Shown here: positions 55,601-63,639 of the stretch, in pieces
Numbering within the stretch: position 1 is the stretch's first letter
How the letters are laid out: the number at the start of each line of letters is the position of its first letter
Origin: Bacteroidota bacterium
GTDB taxonomy: Bacteria > Bacteroidota > Bacteroidia > NS11-12g > UBA955
Assembly: GCA_030682255.1 (NCBI GenBank)
Contig: JAUXOK010000009.1
Coordinates: 114,428-178,427, forward strand
Reading direction: 5' to 3'
Length of the DNA: 64,000 bases
The notes under the pieces: model-generated
The model's database searches: none
What the model saw: only the letters and a program-made list of their open reading frames with translations
Told to the model about the DNA's origin: nothing
Translations under genes and position numbers: made by a program

Positions 55601-56441
55601 GACATTCACTATTTCAGCAAAACTTTTTAATAATCTAACAAACGAATTATTATACACTAAAGATATTGATACTTTTTTTACTACAAACATTCCTTTAACA
55701 CTCACATTTCCAGAATTTCCAATTCAACTTACTGAAAGAGACGTAAGAATGGAAGCTATAATTTTCAGCAACAAAGATCAATTTATAAACAATAATTTCA
55801 AATCTTCATTTGTAAGATACCATTTATATCATGACATATCAGCTACTAACATCGTATTACCTGAAAATAGCAAAAACTACTTGATTCAAGATGCTAATGT
55901 TTTACCAAGAATCACAATTGAAAACAAAACTTCTAATAACACAGAAATCGTAAAAGCAAAACTTCTGATAAATCATATCGATTCACTCAACAGTTCCTCA
56001 TTAGTATATACTGACAGCTTAGTAATACAATTTTTAAATACCAAAGAAATACTTACACTCAATCTTAATACATCGTTTAATTTTTCAGATAAAAACCTAG
56101 GTAACTATAAATGTTCTTTGATAGTAAAAACAGCAAATGATCAAATCACTAATAACGATACTTTTACAACAAGCTTTAGAATTCAACAAAATTCAAACCT
56201 AAGTCAGATAGATTTAAATCAATTTCAAACTATTCCAAATCCTGCGAATGAATTTATAAGAATAATTTCAAAAAACGAACAAATAATATCTAAAATTCAA
56301 TTAACCGATATTAAAGGAAGAATTTTAATTCAACGAACAATTAATGAAAAAGAGGCACTTATTGATGTTTCCAATTTAGCTTCAGGTATTTACTTTATTC
56401 AAATAGACAACCTTCGATATAAAATCATTGTATCACATTAA
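52689..56441 (+). CDS. Large repetitive secreted protein with T9SS type A sorting domain
   Basis: 1250 residues from the ATG at 52689; the frame opens 72 bases earlier, but the good signal peptide (IIFAFLFLYSNQLNSQ) begins here. Residues ~30-210 are a distinct beta-rich domain (GSHSRYAYIFP, SIRSLSFLKNG). From ~230 a run of about eight Ig/CARDB-like domains of roughly 100-115 residues shares the pattern [DN]I.[IL].NI..P......, P...V.NFG......F.V...IY, G.Y...AYT.L.ND...NND...  The last ~75 residues (IPNPANEFIRI, LTDIKGRILI, LASGIYFIQI) are the type A sorting domain. Probably a surface adhesin or stalk; ligand unknown. Confidence 0.88.
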   Translation: MIKTFTSCIIFAFLFLYSNQLNSQTITIGNGAFINSNLAGPIYSSVNIGSHSRYAYIFPKSLLNNLQNGDSIRSLSFLKNGIGNIVGTCTMKIYIRTTVNNDYGTRNVVWNNQINATGMKLIYSKSPANEIGNNPGWKNFEFDSAFVYDTLLGKNLEILVEYYQASSQNNNVFWSYENGNSINGYSFNQTKFIRTNNTTMPDSTNSSSDIHPTIRINFPRNNFEISTSKIYSLGKIPVPLGNPDTVRAIIRNIGKKDANNFKVYLLSKGANNLIDSGIYSLNRNEEKLINLPLLYPSNIGIDSLYIKFGNAQNTNLSTPYNIRLANENTYSYRDITQPIAGGIGFNGGTGDFVAKFFLNSLKSINQISVNFAISNQKFKLGIWDVDSTTGTPGQNIWTSDTLTSANNFITPIIPAVNVEGNFFVGVKQIGTQNVAFGYQPDVPSRPQTFYYTTPTGGTNWVDFSPGAPFKFVIEPRLQRANDLAPINLVSPIDTVNLNTVVTMAPKARILNYGGNNQFTPFTTSMIISRNNSIVYSSSKQDTLSSGLYRTITFDSSFLPILAGQYNVLVITRLSNDEQKDNDTLRTRIIVATYNDIGLGSVFDPSSFFDYEQNIDTIYPTVFVQNFGLDSKGPFNVTAQIYDSTNNLLYAQTRSYSLAPLNSILASFDPFPCNKKGTYFFKAYTQLTNDVNRRNDSAFRTFKIVKSNDVGISKIVYPENKKSLAPPVASKRPEVTVDNFGDLNQNLPFKVFCEIYYSGNLIYKDSSSTNSFRGVTNSVFFKFFQPTQIGYYQLKAYTQLIDDQQANNDTLYSDFAVGIPDDISINNIIPTDNFRTQINQRIAPKASFSNKGLNHQSTPFPVVFQAFDNGINIYSSTKLITLDSGETKNITFDSTLTFNKTGSYQIVAYTSLANDFISNNDSINATFIARINYDISISNIINPKNNDTLLVGIDKLKPQIELENLGDSIYNETFTISAKLFNNLTNELLYTKDIDTFFTTNIPLTLTFPEFPIQLTERDVRMEAIIFSNKDQFINNNFKSSFVRYHLYHDISATNIVLPENSKNYLIQDANVLPRITIENKTSNNTEIVKAKLLINHIDSLNSSSLVYTDSLVIQFLNTKEILTLNLNTSFNFSDKNLGNYKCSLIVKTANDQITNNDTFTTSFRIQQNSNLSQIDLNQFQTIPNPANEFIRIISKNEQIISKIQLTDIKGRILIQRTINEKEALIDVSNLASGIYFIQIDNLRYKIIVSH

Positions 56442-56457
56442 TTTTTAGCTATTTTTG
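56428..56457 (+). promoter_or_regulatory. Promoter of the biotin carrier gene (TTG-N19-TATTTTTG)
   Basis: TTG at 56428-56430, 19-base spacer, TATTTTTG at 56450-56457, 5 bases before the ATG at 56463. The -33 box is inside the preceding gene. Confidence 0.6.
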
Positions 56458-56462
56458 CCTCA

Positions 56463-56963
56463 ATGTTGCAAGCCACTATCAACGAACAACAATTTGAGAT
56501 TAATTTTAATCAAAAAGAACTAAGCATCAATAATGCACAGCATGAATTTGATATAGTTTTTACTGAAAATGGGCGCTTTTTAAATTTGATATACAGAAAT
56601 CAATCGTTCAATTTTGAAATACTTCAAATAAACAAAACAGAAAAAACAGTTTCAATCGAACATCAAGGTCATGTTCATCAAATTCAAATCAAAGATAAAT
56701 TCGACCTACTTTTAAAAAACCTTGGTTTAGATATTACAACTAAACCTAAAATCAATGACATTAAAGCTCCTATGCCAGGCTTAGTACTTTCTATTTTAAT
56801 TAAAGAAAATCAAGTAGTTAAAAAAGGTGACCATTTGTTGATTTTAGAAGCCATGAAAATGGAGAATATTATTAAATCTCCAATTGATGGTGTTGTTAAG
56901 AATATCCCAATTCAAGAAAAACATGCAGTAGACAAAAATCAAACATTAATAAATTTTATTTAA
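56463..56963 (+). CDS. Biotin carboxyl carrier protein (acyl-CoA carboxylase type)
   Basis: 166 residues. The C-terminal biotinyl domain (~95-166) has IKAPMPGLVLSILIKENQVVKKGDHLLILEAMKMEN-type sequence with biotinylated Lys132 in EAMKMEN. The N-terminal half is beta-rich and resembles the linker part of propionyl- or methylcrotonyl-CoA carboxylase alpha chains rather than AccB. So it is more likely the separate carrier of a propionyl-CoA-type carboxylase, which would feed methylmalonyl-CoA to the B12 mutase served by MeaB; that link is inference. Followed after 4 bases by the YqaE lipoprotein gene. Confidence 0.88.
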   Translation: MLQATINEQQFEINFNQKELSINNAQHEFDIVFTENGRFLNLIYRNQSFNFEILQINKTEKTVSIEHQGHVHQIQIKDKFDLLLKNLGLDITTKPKINDIKAPMPGLVLSILIKENQVVKKGDHLLILEAMKMENIIKSPIDGVVKNIPIQEKHAVDKNQTLINFI

Positions 56964-56967
56964 CATC

Positions 56968-57651
56968 ATGAAAAAAACAATCCTAAACCTTAGCCTTATT
57001 GCAATTTTAACCTTATTATTTTCATCGTGTGGTTCAATTTCAATTACTCAAAAAAGATATAGTAATGGCTTAAACATTGACTGGTTTGCTGGTAAAGACA
57101 AGAAAGCAGACAATCAAAATGTTGTTAAAAAAAGAAAAGCAAAATCAAATCCAATTGACAATATTGCTTCAAGCAGTGAAAATGCCACTATCAACAATAT
57201 TCAATTAAACGAAACCATTGCATCAGAAAATCTTAATAACGAAAACAATATCAATGAAAATCAACAACCATTTAATGCAACTTTCGACACCAAACAATCG
57301 CAAAAAAAGACATTAAAAACATTAAAGAATGCAACTAGAGAAGATTTTAATGCTATATCAAAAGAAGAAAAAACAGAAATTACCAAGAATTTAAAATCAA
57401 TAAAAAAGAAAAACAACAAAAACACTACATCTAACGAAAGTGGCTTACCATTGATTCTTCTAGTAATAATTGCATTAATAATTCCACCACTAGCTGTGTT
57501 TTTATATTATGGTGAAATTAACGTCCATTTTTGGATTAATTTAATTTTGTTACTTTTAGTTGGCGGGGGGCTTTATACTTCAATTGGGGTTATTGGCTTA
57601 GGTTTAGCTGCAATACATGCCTTATTGGTTGTATTTGGTTTATTTAATTAA
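56968..57651 (+). CDS. YqaE/Pmp3 membrane protein with lipoprotein signal and long linker
   Basis: 227 residues. Lipobox LLFSSCGS (Cys about 21). Residues ~45-155 are a hydrophilic Asn/Lys/Glu-rich linker. Residues ~158-227 hold the Pmp3/YqaE domain, two helices: LVIIALIIPPLAVFLYYGE and HFWINLILLLLVGG, then further hydrophobic residues. Pmp3 proteins influence membrane potential and stress tolerance. The presence of a lipobox in front of an inner-membrane domain is odd: either the signal is an ordinary membrane anchor or the N-terminus is tethered outside. Five bases before oxyR. Confidence 0.8.
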   Translation: MKKTILNLSLIAILTLLFSSCGSISITQKRYSNGLNIDWFAGKDKKADNQNVVKKRKAKSNPIDNIASSSENATINNIQLNETIASENLNNENNINENQQPFNATFDTKQSQKKTLKTLKNATREDFNAISKEEKTEITKNLKSIKKKNNKNTTSNESGLPLILLVIIALIIPPLAVFLYYGEINVHFWINLILLLLVGGGLYTSIGVIGLGLAAIHALLVVFGLFN

Positions 57652-57656
57652 ATCTT

Positions 57657-58592
57657 ATGACCATTACTCAACTCGAATATATCATTGCCCTAGATACCCA
57701 TCGCAATTTTGTTAATGCCGCAGACAGTTGTTTTGTAACGCAACCAACTTTAAGCATGCAAATTCAGAAATTAGAGGATGAATTAGGTGTAAAATTATTT
57801 GACAGAAGTAAACAACCTGTAGTTCCTACTCAAATTGGGGAAGGCATAATCAATCAAGCCCGAAATGTTTTAAAAGAACATAGTAAAATTATAGAGCTTG
57901 TCAAAGACGAAAAAGGAATCATAAGGGGCGATTTAAGGGTTGGAATTATTCCAACAATTGCGCCATACTTAATTCCGAGATTCTTGATTAAGTTTTTGAA
58001 TCAATATCCTGATGTTAATCTAATCATCAATGAATTGACAACAGAACAAATTATTTACCATTTAAAAAACGATTTATTAGATTGTGCAATTATGGCCTCT
58101 CCTATTAAAGACAAAAACTTAAATGAAGAAACTTTGTATTTTGAAGAATTTGTTGCTTATGTTTCTAAAGACAACAAACTTTTTAAGAAGAACACTTTAA
58201 AATATGAAGACCTTGACATCAGTGATATTTGGATTTTAAACGAAGGCCACTGCATGAGAAATCAAGTTTTAAATATTTGTAGCGAGAGAAAAAAAGGAAA
58301 CACCAAGTCTAGATTTGAATATCAAACAGGTAGTGTAGAAACCTTAAAAAGAATTGTAGAACAAGGAGATGGCATTACCATTTTGCCAGAATTATCTATT
58401 TTGGATATGAGTGATGAGCAAATGGAATTGGTAAGGTATTTTAAAAGTCCAGAGCCTGTGAGGGAGGTGAGTTTATTTACACACCGTCATTTGGTAAAGA
58501 AAAATTTGATTAAAACTTTGCAACAGTCTATTTTGGATACACTGCCAAATAAAATGAAGAAGAAAGATAAAAGAGATGTTGTTAAAATTTAA
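57657..58592 (+). CDS. oxyR: Hydrogen-peroxide-sensing LysR regulator OxyR
   Basis: 311 residues. N-terminal LysR winged helix (YIIALDTHRNFVNAADSCFVTQPTLSMQIQKLE). The effector domain carries the redox pair C199 and C208 in GHCMRNQVLNIC, at the same residue numbers as in E. coli OxyR, so peroxide-driven disulphide formation is expected. It typically activates catalase, peroxidases and Dps; no direct target in the window is adjacent, though the peroxidase at 30445 is a candidate. Convergent with the MORN gene. Confidence 0.95.
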   Translation: MTITQLEYIIALDTHRNFVNAADSCFVTQPTLSMQIQKLEDELGVKLFDRSKQPVVPTQIGEGIINQARNVLKEHSKIIELVKDEKGIIRGDLRVGIIPTIAPYLIPRFLIKFLNQYPDVNLIINELTTEQIIYHLKNDLLDCAIMASPIKDKNLNEETLYFEEFVAYVSKDNKLFKKNTLKYEDLDISDIWILNEGHCMRNQVLNICSERKKGNTKSRFEYQTGSVETLKRIVEQGDGITILPELSILDMSDEQMELVRYFKSPEPVREVSLFTHRHLVKKNLIKTLQQSILDTLPNKMKKKDKRDVVKI

Positions 58593-58594
58593 TA

Positions 58595-59062
58595 CTAGAA
58601 ATTAACACTTTCTATTAAATTGCCTTTTTCATCATAACTCAACCAAGTGCCAACTTTTTTGCCATTTTTGTATTGAGAGACACTTCTTAAAGTGCCGTTT
58701 TGATCCCATACTTTCCAAGTGCCATGTTTTTGATTGTTTTTGAAAAAAGCAACCGATTCTAGAACACCATTTTGATTATAGGCTTTCCATTCGCCATGTC
58801 TTTGTCCGTTGTTAAAGTTGCCTAATTCTTTGATTTGACCATTCATGTGATAAACAGTAAGGTTGCCATCTTTAATACCTTCATTGATTTCATAGACAGA
58901 TTCTGTTAAACCATTCAAATAATATGTTTGGTATGAACCATTAAACAACTGACCGTTAATATCAGTGATTAAGCCATTTTTAGTGATTGAAACATCATTT
59001 TGCGCAAATGATAAATTGAAAACTAAAAATACTAAAGCGAGGGTTAATGATAATTTATTCAT
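58595..59062 (-). CDS. MORN-type (YwqK-like) repeat protein, secreted
   Basis: 155 residues. Signal peptide 1-20 (LALVFLVFNLSFAQ). Six or so ~23-residue repeats of the form YN.NG.L.S...FKNG...G.WK.YD.NG (NGLTESVYEINEGIKDGNL, NQNGVLESVAFFKNNQKHG, DQNGTLRSVSQYKNGKKVG). This MORN_2 pattern is shared with proteins annotated as YwqK-family antitoxins, but here it is exported and has no toxin neighbour, so an antitoxin role is not supported. Confidence 0.88.
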   Translation of the reverse strand: MNKLSLTLALVFLVFNLSFAQNDVSITKNGLITDINGQLFNGSYQTYYLNGLTESVYEINEGIKDGNLTVYHMNGQIKELGNFNNGQRHGEWKAYNQNGVLESVAFFKNNQKHGTWKVWDQNGTLRSVSQYKNGKKVGTWLSYDEKGNLIESVNF

Positions 59063-59100
59063 GATGATTTAACAATTCCTTAACAAAGGTACGAAAAAAA

Positions 59101-59379
59101 TTATCTATTCACCAAATTAATTTTTAAATAATTTGACTTAATGTCAATTCTTTGAGTTTTGTATGAAATGGATTCAATGATAACTATAGAACCATGATGA
59201 ATTAATTCAGAGGGAATTAAACATTCGCCATTGATGTTAGAGTAGAATTCATAAGTGGTGTTTTCAATTCTTAATTTAGCACCTGAAATGGTTTCGTTAT
59301 TTTCGTCTAACACCACCATCACAACAGGTTGATTGGAATTAACTTCTGCTTTTATAATCAAAAGAGTCAGAAAAAACAA
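59101..59379 (-). CDS. Small secreted CarboxypepD_reg-like domain protein (start uncertain)
   Basis: About 92-101 residues. FFLTLLIIKAE is the end of a signal peptide; then VVMVVLDENNETISGAKLRIENT, YSNINGECLIPSELIHHG and IIESISYKTQRIDIK match the carboxypeptidase regulatory-like (Ig) fold that opens SusC-type receptors. The best ATG-type start is missing: TTG 59379 truncates the signal peptide, while an ATT at 59403 (IKNLVFIPLFFL) would complete it. So either an ATT start or a decayed start codon. Located between the MORN gene and the TonB receptor. Confidence 0.6.
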   Translation of the reverse strand: MFFLTLLIIKAEVNSNQPVVMVVLDENNETISGAKLRIENTTYEFYSNINGECLIPSELIHHGSIVIIESISYKTQRIDIKSNYLKINLVNR

Positions 59380-59606
59380 CGGTATAAAGACTAGATTTTT
59401 AATGATTCAAAATTCGGCCTATAACATTACACAAAAATCAAATCAATATTATCATATTGTTAAGAGATAAAACTAATAATTCACCATAACATATTCAAAT
59501 ACAATCATTTAATTAAAAATCAACAATTCCTGAACCAAGCTCTAAACTAACTGAACGTTCACCTAAAATTAATGTAAAGTTAACATCTTAAACTAAAATT
59601 TGCACC

Positions 59607-62435
59607 ATGATTTTAAACATCAGAAAAAACATTCTATTCCTTTTTTTTATTTCTATTTCCACCATGGCTGCCTCCCAAAATAATGGCACTATTAAAGGGG
59701 CGTTAATTGACACTTTGAAAAATGAAGTAATCGCCAATGCGAGTATTCAATTAGTAGGCACTAATAAAGGCGCTACTTCAAATACAAAGGGTGAATTTAT
59801 AATTAGCAATGTAAAACCAGGTAAATATTCTATTGCAATATCTTGTATTGGCTATGAAACAGATACTTTTGATAATTTAGTTGTAGAAAACAATACAACA
59901 GTTTCAATTGGTAAAATTCATCTCAATCAAGCTTTGCTTGCATTTAGTGGTGGTGGTAAAGGCGTAGCTAGAAAAACAAATTCTGTGAAAGCGGGTATAC
60001 AAGAAATTAAAAAAGCTGAAGTGGTAGCTAATAACATTACAAGCGAACAAATTTCAAGAAGTCAGGATGGCGATGCTGCTAAAGCTGCAGCTAGAGTGCC
60101 TGGTGTAACATTATTGGAAAACAGATTTATCATGTTAAGAGGATTAAGCCAAAGATACAACAGTGTGCAAATCAATGGCATCAATGCGCCAAGCACAGAA
60201 GTTGATAGAAGAGCCTTTTCGTTTGATTTGATTCCATCTAGTATGTTAGATAAAATCATGATTTATAAATCACCTGCATCTGATTTGTCTGGTGATTTTG
60301 CAGGAGGTGTTATTAAAATTAGTACCAAAAGTAATGTTGAGAGAGATTTTATAACCATAGGATTTGGATTGGGTTACAGAGTAGGAACTACTTTTCGGAA
60401 GGCCCAACATAACTCAGTTGGTTCAACCACAGATTTGCTTGGTTTTGATAATGGCAACAGAGATATCCCAAATGGGTTTCCTGCATCTATTGCTGGTTAT
60501 AACAATCGTCAATCCATCTTATATGGACAAATGCTCCGCAATAACTTTGAGTTATCAGAAATCAGAACACCGTTAGATTTTGGATGGTCATTAAGTCAAG
60601 GTAAAAACTTTAAGATTAAAAAGATGAAATTGTTTACAACCAATAGTATTGGTTATTCTACAAACTATATCAATGCACCAACTAAAAGATACAGATACCA
60701 ATACGATCAATTAGAATATGTAAAACAAATGTTTGATTATACCGATGATAATTTTTCTATTGAATCTAAAATCAGTGTTTTAAGCAATTGGATTTTAAAA
60801 ATTAATAAAAATCATACAATTGCATTTAAAAATATCTTCAATCAAATTGGTGAAAATGAAACGACAGTTAGAAATGGCGCTAATCCAACAGAAAGACCAC
60901 AGGATGAATTTAGAAACTATGGTTTTCACTACACTTCAAGAAGCATTTATTTTGGTCAATTAGAAGGAAATTTAAACTTAAATGAGAAAAATGACAAATT
61001 AAATTACGGTTTAGGATTTAGTAATATCAACAGAAATGAGCCCGATTACAGAAGATTTAGAACGTCAAGAATAATTGGCTCCAATGATGAGTATTCATTG
61101 ATAGATCCACCTAGTGCTAGTTTATTTGATGCGGCTAGATTTTACTCTAAATTGAAAGAAAACACCATTTCCGCAACAGTTAATTATGAAAAACATTTTC
61201 ACAATAAAATTGACTCTCTCAAAGACATCATCCTAAGAGTTGGCACTTATTTAGAAAATAAAAACAGAAATTTTGATGCAAGATGGATTAGCTATGGTTA
61301 CGTAGGAAATCCATTGATGAAAAATGATATTTTAAAACAACCTATCAATCAAATTTTCAGTTTACCTAATATCAACTCAACTGCAGGATTTAAACCAAAT
61401 GAAGGAACAAATCCAAACGATAAATACACTGCAAACAATCAATTAATTGCAGGTTATTTAAACGCAACAATCCCATTAGGTATAGTTAGCTTTAATTTGG
61501 GAACTAGAATTGAACAATTTAATCAGTCTCTAACAAGTGCTACACAAAACGGTCCAGTAGAAGTATTACAACCAAACTTCAACGTTCTTCCTTCAATTAA
61601 TTCCACCTTGTATTTAAGCGAAAAAAAACTATTAAGAGCAGGTTATGGCAAAACAGTTAATCGTCCAGAATTTAGAGAATTGGCTCCATTTGTATATTAC
61701 GACTTTATGTATGATGTTAATATTGTTGGAAACCCTGATTTAAAATCTGCTACAATCGATAATTTTGATTTAAGATACGAATATTACCCAAGCAGTTCCG
61801 AAACAGTAAGCATTGGAGCATTTTACAAAAAATTCATTAATCCAATTGAAAACTATGTACAACCCATTGGATTGAGCCAACAATTTTATTTACAAAATGC
61901 CAAAGGTGCTAATAATTATGGGGTGGAATTAGAAATGAGAAAATCACTAGAGAACGAAACCCAAAACTTGTTTTTAAAGAAATTATCAATCAATTTCAAT
62001 GCATCATATATAATTAGCATAGTAGATCTGGGAGATGATAGCACACTTTCACAAGATAGAGAAAGAGCACTTCAAGGTCAATCTCCATATATTATTAACA
62101 CCAGTATTATGTATAATGATGACAAAAAGAAATTAAATGTTAACTTAGCATATAATATTTTTGGAGAGAGAATTGCCTATGTTGGAAATGCCATTTTCCC
62201 CACCGTATATGAAATGCCAAGACATTCACTTGATTTAACATTTAGCAAAGATGTTTCAAAAAGATTGTCATTAAAATTTGGAATAAGTGATTTATTAAAT
62301 TATAAATCTCAATTGTGGCAAGATACTGACAACGATGGCAAAATAAATATGAAAAAAGACAAAACAGACCATCAACTAATGGAATTCAGAAGAGGTCAGA
62401 TGGTGAATTTTAGCTTGTCGTATAAATTAAAGTAA
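59607..62435 (+). CDS. TonB-dependent outer-membrane receptor with CarboxypepD_reg-like domain
   Basis: 942 residues. Signal peptide ~1-23 (FFISISTMAASQ). CarboxypepD_reg-like domain ~25-110 (GTIKGALIDTLKNEVIANASIQL, CIGYETDTFDNL). Plug domain ~135-235 (VPGVTLLENRFIMLRGLSQRYNSVQINGINAP-type, GDFAGGVIKISTK). Beta-barrel to the C-terminus, ending MVNFSLSYKLK. No SusD partner, so it is not a typical SusCD pair; substrate unknown. It is followed within 3 bases by a small lipoprotein gene. Confidence 0.94.
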   Translation: MILNIRKNILFLFFISISTMAASQNNGTIKGALIDTLKNEVIANASIQLVGTNKGATSNTKGEFIISNVKPGKYSIAISCIGYETDTFDNLVVENNTTVSIGKIHLNQALLAFSGGGKGVARKTNSVKAGIQEIKKAEVVANNITSEQISRSQDGDAAKAAARVPGVTLLENRFIMLRGLSQRYNSVQINGINAPSTEVDRRAFSFDLIPSSMLDKIMIYKSPASDLSGDFAGGVIKISTKSNVERDFITIGFGLGYRVGTTFRKAQHNSVGSTTDLLGFDNGNRDIPNGFPASIAGYNNRQSILYGQMLRNNFELSEIRTPLDFGWSLSQGKNFKIKKMKLFTTNSIGYSTNYINAPTKRYRYQYDQLEYVKQMFDYTDDNFSIESKISVLSNWILKINKNHTIAFKNIFNQIGENETTVRNGANPTERPQDEFRNYGFHYTSRSIYFGQLEGNLNLNEKNDKLNYGLGFSNINRNEPDYRRFRTSRIIGSNDEYSLIDPPSASLFDAARFYSKLKENTISATVNYEKHFHNKIDSLKDIILRVGTYLENKNRNFDARWISYGYVGNPLMKNDILKQPINQIFSLPNINSTAGFKPNEGTNPNDKYTANNQLIAGYLNATIPLGIVSFNLGTRIEQFNQSLTSATQNGPVEVLQPNFNVLPSINSTLYLSEKKLLRAGYGKTVNRPEFRELAPFVYYDFMYDVNIVGNPDLKSATIDNFDLRYEYYPSSSETVSIGAFYKKFINPIENYVQPIGLSQQFYLQNAKGANNYGVELEMRKSLENETQNLFLKKLSINFNASYIISIVDLGDDSTLSQDRERALQGQSPYIINTSIMYNDDKKKLNVNLAYNIFGERIAYVGNAIFPTVYEMPRHSLDLTFSKDVSKRLSLKFGISDLLNYKSQLWQDTDNDGKINMKKDKTDHQLMEFRRGQMVNFSLSYKLK

Positions 62436-62437
62436 AT

Positions 62438-62998
62438 ATGAAATACAATTTGATATACATATTATTGATTTCAGTATTGGTGAGTTGTCAATCCAAACAA
62501 GCCAAAATTGAGTTAGAAGATTATCAAGAGAGATTTGATGATTTGTTATTTGAGATTGTGCCCTTTGTAGCCAAACTACACGATAGTATTCCTATGTCTG
62601 AAAGATTTATGCCAAAAAATAAAAATTTCATGAAAACCCACATCCTTGAAAGAGAATATCAGTGGCAAAATTTTTATAGAGATTCTAACTACAGTTATTT
62701 TCAAATAACAAGATTAGAGCCAAGTAACAACAGGGATAAATACAGTGCAATATGTGGCAAATTCAAACAGAATAAAGATGGCAGTATGGATTCCGCCTCA
62801 TTTGAAGAGATATATTGGACTTGGAAAATGAAGAAAGATCAACTTGACGAAAAATCAAAAATCCTGTTCCTAAAAGCCATTAAAAACCAATCTTTGAAAG
62901 CTTACTGTGACCCACAAACTAAAGACGATTGGATAGAATTTCCAAATGACAAAGTTTATTATGACAAGGCTACAAAGAAATGGTTAGTAAAGGAGTGA
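62438..62998 (+). CDS. Small lipoprotein co-transcribed with the TonB receptor
   Basis: 186 residues. Lipobox SVLVSCQS (Cys17). The body is mixed charged alpha/beta with no repeat (DYQERFDDLLFEIVPFVAK, YFQITRLEPSNNRDKYSAICG, DPQTKDDWIEFPND). I do not recognise a family. Its ATG lies 2 bases after the receptor stop, so the pair is one transcriptional unit; it may help the receptor bind or process its ligand. Converges on the thioredoxin gene (stops 1 base apart). Confidence 0.72.
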   Translation: MKYNLIYILLISVLVSCQSKQAKIELEDYQERFDDLLFEIVPFVAKLHDSIPMSERFMPKNKNFMKTHILEREYQWQNFYRDSNYSYFQITRLEPSNNRDKYSAICGKFKQNKDGSMDSASFEEIYWTWKMKKDQLDEKSKILFLKAIKNQSLKAYCDPQTKDDWIEFPNDKVYYDKATKKWLVKE

Positions 62999-62999
62999 T

Positions 63000-63617
63000 T
63001 TACTTTTTCCATTTAATACCACATCCTATTGCTTTGGTAGTTTTTACGGCAACTTCTTTATTCGCAATTAAAGCATTCAAAGCATTTTCCAAATATTTCT
63101 CTTTTACTTCGTTAGCATTTTCATAATTGTCGTCTATCGCTCCTGTGTATTGAACAATTAATTTTTTGTTTACTTTTTTCAAAAGATAAACATGTGGTGT
63201 TTTTAAGGCCCCATAAGATTTAGCTATTTCTTGACTTTCATCTAACAAATAAGGAAAATTAAAACCTTTTTCTTTAGCTCGTTTTATCATATTAGTATAG
63301 GAATCATCTGGATATGCCACACTGTCATTTGGATTGATGGCAATTACTGGATAGCCAAGTTTTTTATATTGATTGTTTAACGCAATAATTCTATCTTCAT
63401 ATGCAACTGCATAAGGACAATGATTGCAAGTGAAAACCACTATAAAACCTTTGGCTTTTTTATTGTCTTTTAAAGAAAATATTTTGCCATCAATATTTTT
63501 TAAATTAAAGTCCATGGCTTCAGAACCAGGTTCATAACCATTTGATTTAAATGTAAAAGAAAGTATAACTGCTGATATTGCAGTGAGAGTTAATAAAGTA
63601 ATATTAGTTAGTTTCAT
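63000..63617 (-). CDS. Exported thioredoxin-fold (AhpC/TSA-type) protein
   Basis: 205 residues. Hydrophobic N-terminus (LLTLTAISAVILSFTF) for export. Redox motif CNHC at 64-67 in FTCNHCPYAVAYEDRI, PNDSVAYPDDSYTNM, and KTPHVYLL: the pattern of the peroxiredoxin-like, FTCNHCPxA-type redoxins common in Bacteroidota. The CxxC resembles a thiol reductase more than a peroxidase. Twenty-two bases downstream of the TlpA-like gene, probably in the same operon. Confidence 0.9.
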   Translation of the reverse strand: MKLTNITLLTLTAISAVILSFTFKSNGYEPGSEAMDFNLKNIDGKIFSLKDNKKAKGFIVVFTCNHCPYAVAYEDRIIALNNQYKKLGYPVIAINPNDSVAYPDDSYTNMIKRAKEKGFNFPYLLDESQEIAKSYGALKTPHVYLLKKVNKKLIVQYTGAIDDNYENANEVKEKYLENALNALIANKEVAVKTTKAIGCGIKWKK

Positions 63618-63639
63618 ATTGTATAAATATTTTGGTTAT

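Noticed and set aside
58595-59062. YwqK antitoxin of a toxin-antitoxin system
   Set aside because: The MORN-like repeat protein has a signal peptide and no neighbouring toxin, so the database-style label is not supported.
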